This document shows positions 17,128 to 25,215 of a stretch of DNA of 64,000 nt, piece by piece (position 1 is the stretch's first letter; each line of letters opens with the position of its first letter). The stretch is from NCBI GenBank assembly GCA_963664655.2, contig OY761554.1:992001-1056000 (forward strand), in the 5' to 3' direction. The DNA comes from Desulfospira sp963664655 (GTDB lineage Bacteria; Desulfobacterota; Desulfobacteria; Desulfobacterales; Desulfobacteraceae). The notes under the pieces are model-generated. The model ran no database searches, had not been told where the DNA came from, and was given only the letters and a program-made list of their open reading frames with translations. The position numbers were made by a program, and so were the translations under genes.

Positions 17128-18054
17128 TTACCCCTGTCCGAGAAAAACCGCCTGGTCCCAGACCCTTTGGGCCATACGGATGGTGGCCAGATCCACCATG
17201 CGGCCGTCCACGGCTACGGCGCCCCTGGATTGGGCGTGTACGGCATCCAGAATCTGCCTGGCCCGCTGAATCTCATCTTTTGAAGGGGTAAATATCTGGT
17301 TGACCGTGTCGATCTGGTCAGGGTGAATCACCCATTTGCCGTCACACCCGATGGCCCTGGCCAGGCCGGCTGACTTTTTCAGGCCGACGGGGTCTTTAAA
17401 ATGGCCATAGGGGGCATCCAGGGCCAAAAGTCCCCGGGCTTTGGCGGCCATGACCATGCGGCTGATGGGAAAATGCCACCGGTGGCCCGGGTAGACCTGC
17501 TCTTCGTTTTCCCCGTGGCCGGACAAGGAGATGAGCCCGGCACCGATACTGGCCTGGTAATCGGCAATGCCAAATGCCAGGGAAGACAGCCTTGAACAGG
17601 CGCCGGCAATTTCCCGGACCCGCTCAAGCCCCCGGGCCGTCTCGATACAGGCCTGGATTTGAATTTTTCTGTGTTGCCCCAATGCCATTTCAATCCCGTC
17701 CAGGAGCCGGCTCACAAAATGGATATCCCCCTCATGGTTTACCTTGGGCACCACAATGGTATGGAGCCGGCTGCAAGCCCCCGGGACCACTTCAATTAAA
17801 TCCTGATAGGCAAAGGGCGTCTCCACACTGTTGATGCGAAGGTGTACGGTTTTGCCGTAAAAGTCCAGGGCGGCCATTGATGCCGTAACGATTTTGCGGG
17901 CCGCCCCTTTTTGGTCAACCGGCACACTGTCCTCCAAGTCCAGCATGACCGCGTCGGCACTGGAGGCCGCCGCCTTGGCATGCATCTGCTCCCTGTGTCC
18001 GGGAACGGAAAGCGTGGTCCGGCAGGGCCGGTTCATAATGCTGGTATCTTCCAT
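17128..18054 (-). CDS. HpcH/HpaI aldolase, CitE-like (citrate lyase beta/malyl-CoA lyase family)
   Basis: The 308-residue protein is a complete CitE-type TIM-barrel enzyme. It has RTTLSVPGHREQM at the start, ADAVMLDLEDSVPVDQKG (metal-binding DLEDSV), LRINS, VVPKVNH, QACIETARGL (conserved E) and KWVIHPDQI near the C-terminus. Family members cleave or condense acyl-CoA thioesters such as malyl-CoA or citramalyl-CoA. No citrate lyase alpha or gamma subunit accompanies it, so it is more likely a free-standing CoA lyase. The frame is open upstream to 18327, but MEDTSIMNR at 18054 fits the family and avoids overlap with arsC, which ends 10 bases upstream. Confidence 0.85.
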   Translation of the reverse strand: MEDTSIMNRPCRTTLSVPGHREQMHAKAAASSADAVMLDLEDSVPVDQKGAARKIVTASMAALDFYGKTVHLRINSVETPFAYQDLIEVVPGACSRLHTIVVPKVNHEGDIHFVSRLLDGIEMALGQHRKIQIQACIETARGLERVREIAGACSRLSSLAFGIADYQASIGAGLISLSGHGENEEQVYPGHRWHFPISRMVMAAKARGLLALDAPYGHFKDPVGLKKSAGLARAIGCDGKWVIHPDQIDTVNQIFTPSKDEIQRARQILDAVHAQSRGAVAVDGRMVDLATIRMAQRVWDQAVFLGQG

Positions 18055-18064
18055 CGGAAACCCC

Positions 18065-18535
18065 TTATCGCGTATCTGAAGAATCAAAAACAATTTCCGG
18101 CATCTGCTCCACGAAAGCACGGATTTCATCCCTGACTTTCCGGTAACAGTCCAGCTGGGCCTGCCTGCCCCCGCCTTTTTCGGCGGCTTCTTTGGCCATC
18201 TGGGGCGGGTCATCAAAACCGGCATGGATTTTTCGGCACTTTGCCGGAAAATATGGGCAGGACTCCTTTGCATGATTACAGACCGTGACCACCACATCCA
18301 AAGGGGTTTCTCTAAATTCATCCACATGTTTGGACCGGTGTCGGGTCATGTCAATGCCGGCTTCGGCCATGACCGCAACCGCATCCGGGTTCAGCCCGTG
18401 AATTTCAACCCCTGCGGAAAACGCCTCTATTGTGTCCGGTTTCAAGGCGTTCACCCAGGCTTCGGCCATCTGGCTGCGGCAGGAATTTCCCGTGCACAAA
18501 AATAAAACCCTTATTTTACCGCTTTCAGAGTTCAT
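18065..18535 (-). CDS. arsC: Arsenate reductase, thioredoxin-coupled (LMW phosphatase type)
   Basis: The 156-residue protein has the P-loop LCTGNSCRSQMAEAW with nucleophile C14. The redox pair C86 and C93 lies in TVCNHAKESCPYFP. The spacings 14-86-93 equal those of Staphylococcus aureus ArsC (10-82-89), so it should reduce arsenate to arsenite with thioredoxin. The start at 18535 follows AAGGGGG on the minus strand; the longer frame to 18679 overlaps the likely promoter and is not used. No arsenite pump or ArsR is adjacent, though the permease fragment at the left edge of the window might be ArsB-like. Confidence 0.9.
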   Translation of the reverse strand: MNSESGKIRVLFLCTGNSCRSQMAEAWVNALKPDTIEAFSAGVEIHGLNPDAVAVMAEAGIDMTRHRSKHVDEFRETPLDVVVTVCNHAKESCPYFPAKCRKIHAGFDDPPQMAKEAAEKGGGRQAQLDCYRKVRDEIRAFVEQMPEIVFDSSDTR

Positions 18536-18708
18536 TTTACCCCCTTGAAATCCAATTCGGGTTGGAAACCGCTTATGGGTTGACATATCCACAATCCGGC
18601 TCCCAATGTCAATCTCAAATTTGACCATGCCCGGCTTGACTTCACGCCGGGGTTTGCATAAAACGGACAGGATCATCAATAAAAAATTTTTTTTAAAGGG
18701 AGGGAAAA

Positions 18709-19680
18709 ATGAAAAAATGGTTGCTTTTGGCCGTGATGCTGCTGGTTGCCGCTGCCCCGGCAGCCCCGGCGAAAACCATTAAGCTTGGGGTGGTCACCAA
18801 ACCGGGGTCTGCCCAAAACATTGTTGCCGATAAATTTAAAGAACTTTTAGAGGAGCGCTCCGGTCAGGCATTTACCGTTAAAATCTTTCACTCCGCCGCA
18901 TTGGGCAATGAAACGGAAATCCTCCAGCAGCTCCAAATGGGGACCATTGAACTTGGCATCATCACCGGCGGTCCCTTTGATACATTTGACCCCATTGTCC
19001 GGGTCATCAACTATCCCTTCCTGTTCAAAGATTATGCCCAGGCCGATGAAATTCTGGACGGCCCTCTGGGGCAGGAAATATTGAAAAGCCTGGAAACTTC
19101 CGGCTTTAAAGGGATCTGTTTTTCTGAAAACGGCTTCCGGAATCTGACCAACAACAAACGGCCCGTAACCGGCCCCGACGATGTAAAGGGGCTGAAAATC
19201 CGGGTCATGTCTTCGGCCCTGCACAAGTCCATCTGGCAGGCGTTGGGGGCCAATCCCACCCCAATGCCCTGGCCCATTTACACGGAACTGGAACAGGGGG
19301 TCATTGACGGCCAGGAAAACCCCCTCTGGGTTATGGAAGTGTATAAATTTTATGAAATTCAAAAGTACATTACCCTGACCCGTCATGTCTATTCCCCCCA
19401 TATTGATGTGGCCTGCCTGTCCTGGTTCAACAGCCTTTCTTCCAAAGAAAAGGAATGGATAACCAGTGCCATGAAAGAGGCGGCCGTATTCCAGCGCAAG
19501 GCCAACCGGGAAAAGAATGCCGGCCGTCTGGCCCTGCTCAAGGAAAAGGGGATGGCCGTGGTGGAAACGCCGGATATCCAGGCCTTTAGAAGCCGGGTTG
19601 CCGGTTTGAAAGATATGGAATTGTACCGGGAAGCCAGGGTAAAGGATCTGCTGGAAAGGATCCTTGGGGCCGTAAAATAA
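18709..19680 (+). CDS. dctP: TRAP transporter substrate-binding protein (system 1)
   Basis: The 323-residue precursor has a cleavable signal (KKWLLLAVMLLVAAAPAAPA) followed by a DctP fold. Family features include IKLGVVTKPGSAQNIVADKF, NYPFLFKDYAQADEI, GLKIRVMSSALHKSIWQALG and the conserved TELEQGVIDGQENPL segment. The arginine in KIRVM should bind the carboxylate of the substrate. In the periplasm it would deliver an organic acid to the membrane pair encoded next. It starts a dctP-dctQ-dctM operon and follows AAAGGGAGGG. Confidence 0.92.
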   Translation: MKKWLLLAVMLLVAAAPAAPAKTIKLGVVTKPGSAQNIVADKFKELLEERSGQAFTVKIFHSAALGNETEILQQLQMGTIELGIITGGPFDTFDPIVRVINYPFLFKDYAQADEILDGPLGQEILKSLETSGFKGICFSENGFRNLTNNKRPVTGPDDVKGLKIRVMSSALHKSIWQALGANPTPMPWPIYTELEQGVIDGQENPLWVMEVYKFYEIQKYITLTRHVYSPHIDVACLSWFNSLSSKEKEWITSAMKEAAVFQRKANREKNAGRLALLKEKGMAVVETPDIQAFRSRVAGLKDMELYREARVKDLLERILGAVK

Positions 19681-19687
19681 TCAGTAG

Positions 19688-20182
19688 ATGGAAATTTTAA
19701 AAGCGCTAAGCCGCCGGACCAACCAGGCTGTGGAAATCCTGGTCAGCTCCATGGGGATGGCCATGGCCGCCATTGTGGGGGCACAGGTGTTTTCCCGGTA
19801 TGTCCTGAACCATTCGCTTTTCTGGTCTGAAGAACTGGCCCGGGTCCTTCTGATCGGGCTGACCTTTTTCGGTGCCACCGTAGCCTATTACCGGAAGGCC
19901 CACCCCGGAGTGGACGGGGTCTACCGGCGGCTGCCGCCCCTTGGCCGGAAGTGGGCGGACATTCTGGTCACGGTTTCGGGCATTGGCCTTTTCTGGATCA
20001 TGATCATCAGGGGCATTGAATTTTCCTGGTTTGTCCGGCTTCAGATCACCCCGGCGCTTGGGCTTCCCAAATGGGTGGTCTTAGGCCTTGTCCCGGTCTC
20101 AGGCCTGGTGTTCATGATCCACGGCCTTTCGTTTCTTTTCCAGGATATCATCGGCTCCAAAACAAACGGAAACCGGCCATGA
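19688..20182 (+). CDS. dctQ: TRAP transporter small membrane subunit (system 1)
   Basis: The 164-residue protein has four hydrophobic helices, as DctQ subunits do. These include GMAMAAIVGAQVFSRYVLN, the motif FWSEELARVLLIGLTFFGA and a C-terminal helix VLGLVPVSGLVFMIHGLSFL. It would bind DctM and the loaded DctP. It starts seven bases after dctP stops, and its TGA overlaps the ATG of dctM (ATGA), indicating translational coupling. Confidence 0.92.
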   Translation: MEILKALSRRTNQAVEILVSSMGMAMAAIVGAQVFSRYVLNHSLFWSEELARVLLIGLTFFGATVAYYRKAHPGVDGVYRRLPPLGRKWADILVTVSGIGLFWIMIIRGIEFSWFVRLQITPALGLPKWVVLGLVPVSGLVFMIHGLSFLFQDIIGSKTNGNRP

Positions 20183-21459
20183 CCACTGAGCTGCTGATCC
20201 TGTCCCTTTTTTTTCTCTTCGTTATTAATACGCCCATCGCCATTGCCATCGGCAGCGCATCGGCCCTGGCCATCGCCATCCAGGGGGATTTTTCCTTGAT
20301 GATGATTGTCCAGCGCATGGTTTCAGGCACAGACTCCTTTCATCTCATGGCGGTCCCCCTGTTCATGTACGCCGGGGTAATCATGGAAAAGGGCGGGATT
20401 TCCAAACGGCTCATTGATTTTGCCAATGCCCTGACCGGATGGCTGCCCGGCGGGCTTGCTGCGGTCTCCATTGTATCGGCGATGTTTTTTGCCGGGATTT
20501 CCGGGTCTGCCGCCGCTGACGCCGCGGCCGTGGGCGCAATTTTAATTCCGGCCATGAAAAAATCCGGATACCCGTCGGATTTTGCCGCCGCAGTTCAGGC
20601 ATCGGGCGGTTCCCTTGGGGTGGTGATTCCCCCGTCCATCCCCATGATCATCTTCGGGTTTCTGACCGGGGCGTCCATCAGCCGGCTCTTTGCGGCCGGG
20701 ATCCTGCCCGGGCTGCTCATCGGCGCCTCCCTGATCGGGGTATCCACCTTTATAGCCTGGAAAAACCAATATTCCCCGGACACCGCTTTTTCCCTAACCC
20801 GTATCGGGCAGACCTTTCAACGGGCTATTCCGGCTTTAGGTGCCCCCATTATTATTCTCGGGGGGATATTGTTCGGCGTGTTTACGGCCACGGAATCCGC
20901 TGCCGTGGCCGTGTTTTACGCCCTGTTCGTTGCCATGGCCGTATACCGGAAAATCACCATCAAAGACATTTTTCCCATTTTTAAACAAGCGTCCATAACC
21001 GCATCCGTGGTTATGTTCATCATTGCCACGGCCTCGGTTTTTTCCTGGGTCGCGGCCATTGAAGAAATCCCTGAGAGCCTGGCCGGAGGTCTATTAGGAA
21101 TATCAAACCAGCCCGAAGTTCTCCTTGTTTTGATAAATCTGGTGTTGCTGGCGGCCGGCGTTTTCGTTGAAACCACGGCGGCCCTGATCCTGCTGGTTCC
21201 CATGATCACGGCCATGCTGCCCGCTTTGGGGATTGACCTGATTCAGCTGGGCGTAATTGTGGTCACCAACCTGGCCATTGGCATGCTCACCCCGCCCATG
21301 GGAATCTGCCTGATTGTTTCCAGTTCCATTTCAAAGGATTCCATCGGGCGGGTCGGGGTCCGGGTGTTGCCCTTTCTTGGGGTGCTTCTGATTGATCTTT
21401 TGATCATCACCTTTTACCCGCCCATGACCATGTGGCTTGCCGGATTGATCGGCAATTGA
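20179..21459 (+). CDS. dctM: TRAP transporter large membrane subunit (system 1)
   Basis: The 426-residue protein is a typical 12-helix DctM. Signatures are FVINTPIAIAIGSASALAI, VPLFMYAGVIMEKGGISKRL, ALTGWLPGGLAAVSIVSAM, FAGISGSAAADAAAVG, ASGGSLGVVIPPSIPMIIFG and AIGMLTPPMGICL. It carries out Na+-driven organic-acid import with DctQ. The ATG at 20179 overlaps the dctQ stop; the frame open to 20071 lies inside dctQ and is rejected as start. It is followed by a GGAGACC-type repeat. Confidence 0.94.
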   Translation: MTTELLILSLFFLFVINTPIAIAIGSASALAIAIQGDFSLMMIVQRMVSGTDSFHLMAVPLFMYAGVIMEKGGISKRLIDFANALTGWLPGGLAAVSIVSAMFFAGISGSAAADAAAVGAILIPAMKKSGYPSDFAAAVQASGGSLGVVIPPSIPMIIFGFLTGASISRLFAAGILPGLLIGASLIGVSTFIAWKNQYSPDTAFSLTRIGQTFQRAIPALGAPIIILGGILFGVFTATESAAVAVFYALFVAMAVYRKITIKDIFPIFKQASITASVVMFIIATASVFSWVAAIEEIPESLAGGLLGISNQPEVLLVLINLVLLAAGVFVETTAALILLVPMITAMLPALGIDLIQLGVIVVTNLAIGMLTPPMGICLIVSSSISKDSIGRVGVRVLPFLGVLLIDLLIITFYPPMTMWLAGLIGN

Positions 21460-21487
21460 CCTTGGGGGCATCGCAATACGGGTGAAA

Positions 21488-21566
21488 ACGGAGACCGGAA
21501 CAAGGGAGACCGGAGACGGGATGCCGCGCATTTTTAAGGGGGGGGGGGCATTCCGGGCTCCCTTAG
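21488..21566. repeat. GGAGACC-type heptad repeat element
   Basis: After dctM a run of degenerate 7-base units (GGAGACC, GGAACAA, GGGAGACC, GGAGACG) leads into GGATGCCGCGCATTTTTAAG, then a run of 12 G, GCATTCC and GGGCTCCC. The same order recurs at about 29763, 30812, 35040, 55972 and 61702. Confidence 0.65.
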
Positions 21567-21622
21567 CTTTATTTATGATAAATTACGGGTCATCAGAATG
21601 AATGACCCAACGGGAGACATCT

Positions 21623-21823
21623 ATGCCATACGTGAATATCAAGATAACCGATGAACATGTCACCAAAGAGCAGAAACTTAAACTGATCCAGGGGGCGACC
21701 CGGCTGCTGGTGGATGTGCTGGGAAAGAACCCGGCCACAACCGTGGTGGTGATTGATGAGGTCAACACCGACAACTGGGGGATCGGCGGGGAGTGTGTCA
21801 CCGAACTGCGGAAAAAAAAATGA
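21623..21823 (+). CDS. 4-oxalocrotonate tautomerase-family protein
   Basis: The 66-residue protein begins MPYVNIKITDE; after Met removal Pro1 is the catalytic base of this family. KEQKLKLIQGATRLLVDVLG and a VVVIDEVNTDNWGIGG segment complete the beta-alpha-beta tautomerase fold, at the usual monomer length (about 62-70). It tautomerises enol/keto acids; the substrate is unknown. Its stop overlaps the start of the downstream amidotransferase (ATGA at 21820-21823), so the two are made together. Confidence 0.9.
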   Translation: MPYVNIKITDEHVTKEQKLKLIQGATRLLVDVLGKNPATTVVVIDEVNTDNWGIGGECVTELRKKK

Positions 21824-22530
21824 GACTGGCCCTGATCCAGTGCGTTACGCTGCCGCCCCATCTTACGGCCCCAAGCGGTGATATTCCCCAAATGTTTGAC
21901 GATTTTTTCAACACCGCGCCAAGAAAGGTGTATCTGGATATTTATGATGCCCAGAAAGGGGATTTGCCGGACCCGGATGGGCCGGTGGACGGATTTATTT
22001 TCCCGGGTTCCACGGTCTCTGTCTACGAAGATATCCCCTGGATTGAGGATACCCTGGCGTTCATCCGCACCCTGTTCCGTAAAAAAAAGAAAATCCTGGG
22101 GATCTGTTTCGGCCACCAGCTTATTGCCCAGGCCTTGGGCGGTTCTGTGGTCAAGTCGCCCAAGGGGTGGGGAATTGGTGCTCAGGCGGTTTTGATCCAC
22201 CGGGCGGCGGCCTGGATGGACCCGTTGGCCAACACCGCCCATTTGATGGTCAGTTATCAGGACCAGGTCCAAAGCCTGCCCCAGGGGGCAACCCTCCTGG
22301 CGGGCAATGCCCATTGTGATGTGTTCATGTTTTCCATAGGGGATCAGGTCTGGGGCATCCAGGGCCATCCGGAATTTACCAGGCCCTTTGCCCGCGCCCT
22401 CTATCAGTCACGGGAAAAGAGCCTGGGCAAAGATGCGGTTGGCCGTGCAGTGGAAAGCCTTGATCAGAATGTTGACCAGGCCTTATGGGCAAGGTGGATC
22501 TGCCAGTTTTTCAATCCGGCATCGGCGTGA
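21820..22530 (+). CDS. Class I glutamine amidotransferase-like protein
   Basis: The 236-residue protein is a free-standing class I GATase domain. The nucleophile C96 is in KILGICFGHQLIAQ, and the other triad members are H183 and E185 in GIQGHPEF. YLDIYDAQKGDLPDPDG and DGFIFPGSTVSVYED fit the group of GMP synthase-like amidotransferases that act on gamma-glutamyl compounds or as standalone enzymes. The acceptor is unknown. The first in-frame ATG inside the tautomerase gene (21793) is rejected in favour of 21820. Confidence 0.88.
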   Translation: MRLALIQCVTLPPHLTAPSGDIPQMFDDFFNTAPRKVYLDIYDAQKGDLPDPDGPVDGFIFPGSTVSVYEDIPWIEDTLAFIRTLFRKKKKILGICFGHQLIAQALGGSVVKSPKGWGIGAQAVLIHRAAAWMDPLANTAHLMVSYQDQVQSLPQGATLLAGNAHCDVFMFSIGDQVWGIQGHPEFTRPFARALYQSREKSLGKDAVGRAVESLDQNVDQALWARWICQFFNPASA

Positions 22531-22581
22531 TGCCTGAACGCCCCTTCAGCCTGTAAAAATGGCGGTAAAGGCCGGGGACCG

Positions 22582-22887
22582 CTATAATGACAGGACTGAA
22601 TTTTCCTCACCCGGAAAAGGTGACGGCAAATGGGCGTCCGCTGTATCGTCGTTGACCCACCGGCCATTATCAACCAGATACCGGAACTGATAGGATTTGT
22701 CTTTTTTCAGATCCTTTACCAGTGAGAAATCCCCGTTTTTTAATTTTTTCATTGGCTCGGCTTTTTCGTTCCAGTTGTTGAATTCGCCGACAATATAAAC
22801 CTTGTCGGCAGTTCCGATCTGCTTTTTTTCCAGCTTGAAGCTGACCCGGCAGACATCTTTGGTTTTAAAATACTGCTTCTTTATCAT
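22582..22887 (-). CDS. Stand-alone glycogen-binding (CBM48 / isoamylase early-set) protein
   Basis: The 101-residue protein is a single immunoglobulin-like CBM48 domain. Visible are CRVSFKLEKKQIGTADKVYI, VGEFNNWNEKAEPMKKLKNG and YQFRYLVDNGRWVNDDTAD, with the sugar-contacting W of NNW and the FRYLVD strand typical of AMPK-beta and branching-enzyme modules. No catalytic domain is attached. It may bind alpha-glucan or act as an adaptor; the function is open. It is monocistronic and convergent with the amidotransferase gene. Confidence 0.88.
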   Translation of the reverse strand: MIKKQYFKTKDVCRVSFKLEKKQIGTADKVYIVGEFNNWNEKAEPMKKLKNGDFSLVKDLKKDKSYQFRYLVDNGRWVNDDTADAHLPSPFPGEENSVLSL

Positions 22888-23125
22888 GATGGCCTCCCTC
22901 GTGAATCCTTTTCTTGAACTGGTTTTGTAGATTTTTCAACAGGGTTCGGATATGCCCTGCCAGAATTCCTCCTGTGTTCTTCAGGTGTTTACAGGCCCGG
23001 CCCCGACAGGAAATGGAATGGGGCAGGCCAGTCTTATGCTTTAACCCTGTTGGAACTTACTTTATTGCAAAGACAGGTGGAATGTCAATATTTTCTGTGA
23101 TTCTAACAATCCTAACCGTTTTTTA

Positions 23126-24169
23126 TTAAAGGATTTTTAGTGACGGTTTGGCCTTAAAATCAAGCCCCATCTCAATTCGTTCCAGGACTTTGGGTTTGTC
23201 TTCGGGGAACTGGTATCCCTCGTAATCGTGGGTAAAGACCAGGCTGCCGTCCGGGGTCCGCCAGTGGTTTCCGGCATGGTCAAAGCAGACCCGGGAGGTG
23301 ACATCCAGGGCGGTGACCATTTCTTTGATCTCTAAAAGCTGCTCCCGGTTGGAAAGAAGTTTAAGCGCCCCTTTTTTAACCGTTTCCTGAACCGGGGTGC
23401 CGGCAATGACCCGGAAGGGACGGGACCTAATATAATGGGGGTTGATCTGGCTTAACACCGCGGCCGTGTTCCGGGCATGGTCGTGGGTTTTTTCCTTTCC
23501 GCCAAGGCCCGGCATCCAGTACTCGGAGACCTGGAAGCCTGCCGCCATGGCCTTTTGCCCTCCCTCAATGAGCCCCTGGGGGGTTACCCCTTTTTTGATT
23601 TGCTTGAGCAGGTCCGGGTCTCCGGTTTCAAGCCCTAAGTGAAGCCGGTCAAGGCCGGCCTTCCGGACCCGGATCAGGTTGTCAAGGCTGCGCTGGACCA
23701 GGGTCCTGGACCGGGCATAGGAGGTGATCCGTTTGATGGAGCCAAAGGTGGTTTTTAAATATGACAAGGCCCCGGCCAGGTCATCGGGTTTCATGATCAG
23801 GGAGTTGGCATCCTGGATAAAGGCCGTGGTTCCGCCGGCCATAAGCCAGTGAACCAGCATGGCAAATCCATGGTGGTATTCCAGTTCCGGCACCTGTCTC
23901 ATTACGCTGATGATCCCCTCCCGGCACAGGGCGCCGGGACAGCCCGCGGTTTCGGATGCGGCAAAAAGGTCTTTGGCAAGCCGGGCCATGGCATCAATGT
24001 CGGCCCGGATTTCGTCCAGTGTCCGGACCTCAAATTTAACGGTTTTGTACATGGCGCAGAAGGTGCAGTGATTCCAGGGGCAGTTCCGGGTAAACCGGAC
24101 CAGAAGAGAATCGCTTCCCCCTTCACTGGGGGGCCGGTATATGCCGGTTTCAAACGGGTATGGATTCAT
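23126..24169 (-). CDS. Radical SAM protein of unknown function
   Basis: The 347-residue protein has the cluster motif CPWNHCTFC (CX4CX2C variant; cysteines about 30, 35 and 38). It lies in an N-terminal region that opens with PFETGIYRPPSEGGSDSLLV. Downstream segments GLDRLHLGLETGDPDLLKQI, GLIEGGQKAMAAGFQVSEYW and ITSYARSRTL fit the Elp3-like TIM barrel of uncharacterised radical SAM proteins. No B12 or SPASM domain is seen. The start at 24169 overlaps the rlmN stop (ATGA), so the gene is translationally coupled to rlmN. The substrate is unknown. Confidence 0.85.
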   Translation of the reverse strand: MNPYPFETGIYRPPSEGGSDSLLVRFTRNCPWNHCTFCAMYKTVKFEVRTLDEIRADIDAMARLAKDLFAASETAGCPGALCREGIISVMRQVPELEYHHGFAMLVHWLMAGGTTAFIQDANSLIMKPDDLAGALSYLKTTFGSIKRITSYARSRTLVQRSLDNLIRVRKAGLDRLHLGLETGDPDLLKQIKKGVTPQGLIEGGQKAMAAGFQVSEYWMPGLGGKEKTHDHARNTAAVLSQINPHYIRSRPFRVIAGTPVQETVKKGALKLLSNREQLLEIKEMVTALDVTSRVCFDHAGNHWRTPDGSLVFTHDYEGYQFPEDKPKVLERIEMGLDFKAKPSLKIL

Positions 24170-25215
24170 GGTTTTTTTCCTAACTGGCCGCATCCGGCCG
24201 ATACGGACCGGCCCTTGCTCCAGCGTTTAATGACAAAAATTCCCAGATCCGTGAGCTGCTGCGCAAAATTGTGCATGCCGGCGTCACAGGGCGGGGCCCC
24301 ATCAAATCCGGCCACCGGGTTAAAGGGGATCAGGTTGAGCCGGACCGGCATCGGATGAATAAAGTCTGCCAGCTGCCGGGCGTGTTCCCGGGAGTCGTTT
24401 ACCCCCTGGATCAGGATGTATTCAAATAAAAAGGTTCCCCGCTCGGGCAAGGGAAATTTCAACAGGGATGATTTTAAGGCGCCTAAAGGATATTTCCGGT
24501 TTACGGGCATCAGTTGGGACCGGACATCATCGGTGGCCCCGTTAATGGATACGGCCAGCCTTAAGTTTTTCATGTCCATTTGGGCGAGCTTTTCGATGCC
24601 CGGAACCAGTCCTGCGGTGGACACCGTGATATGGCGCCGGGCAATGTCAAACCCGCGCTGTTCGCTCATGACGCCAATGGCGTCCATGACGGCATCAAAA
24701 TTATCAAAGGGCTCTCCCATGCCCATGAACACGACATTTTTAATCTCTTTTTTTAACACATGCCGGGCATTATAAAGCTGCCCGGTAATTTCAGAAACCC
24801 TGAGGCTGCGTTTAAGGCCCATCTTCCCGGTCTGGCAGAACCGGCATCCCATGCGGCAGCCCACCTGGCTGGACACACAAAGGGTATGGTACCGGGTCAT
24901 GGGAATGATCACCGATTCAATCTTAAAGCCGTCGGACAGTTCCGTGATAAATTTGGTGAGGCTGTCTTCCTTAAAGGTGTCCGTCACCTTTCCGGGATCA
25001 AAACAGATTCTTTCTTTCAGGGCTGCGCTGAATCTGGGTGAGGCCTTAAATTCCATGGCATTCAAAAAATCGGGGTTCCCGTACCGGAAGACTTCCCTGA
25101 ACAGGGCCCGGGCATGATACGCCCCTTTGCCGAATGTCGACTCAAAATAGTGAATCAGCCGGTCCAAGGGGGTGCCCAGGACATCCACAGGCTCTTTTTT
25201 TAACGCATCATTCAT
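24166..25215 (-). CDS. rlmN: rRNA/tRNA adenine-C2 methyltransferase RlmN
   Basis: This radical SAM enzyme methylates C2 of A2503 in 23S rRNA and A37 of some tRNAs. The 349-residue product has the cluster motif CRMGCRFCQTGKMGLKRSL (CX3CX2C) and GMGEPFDNFDAV. Both catalytic cysteines appear to be present, one in TLCVSSQVGC near residue 110 and one in SAGCGQL at the C-terminus. The start at 25215 (MNDALKKEP) overlaps the stop of the upstream kinase by eight bases; a longer frame to 25245 is less likely. It lies in a kinase-rlmN-radical SAM run on the minus strand. Confidence 0.92.
   Translation of the reverse strand: MNDALKKEPVDVLGTPLDRLIHYFESTFGKGAYHARALFREVFRYGNPDFLNAMEFKASPRFSAALKERICFDPGKVTDTFKEDSLTKFITELSDGFKIESVIIPMTRYHTLCVSSQVGCRMGCRFCQTGKMGLKRSLRVSEITGQLYNARHVLKKEIKNVVFMGMGEPFDNFDAVMDAIGVMSEQRGFDIARRHITVSTAGLVPGIEKLAQMDMKNLRLAVSINGATDDVRSQLMPVNRKYPLGALKSSLLKFPLPERGTFLFEYILIQGVNDSREHARQLADFIHPMPVRLNLIPFNPVAGFDGAPPCDAGMHNFAQQLTDLGIFVIKRWSKGRSVSAGCGQLGKKP

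Noticed and set aside
18536..18679. N-terminal extension of arsC
   Set aside because: The extra residues precede the family start and the region looks like promoter sequence; a good ribosome site exists at the shorter start.
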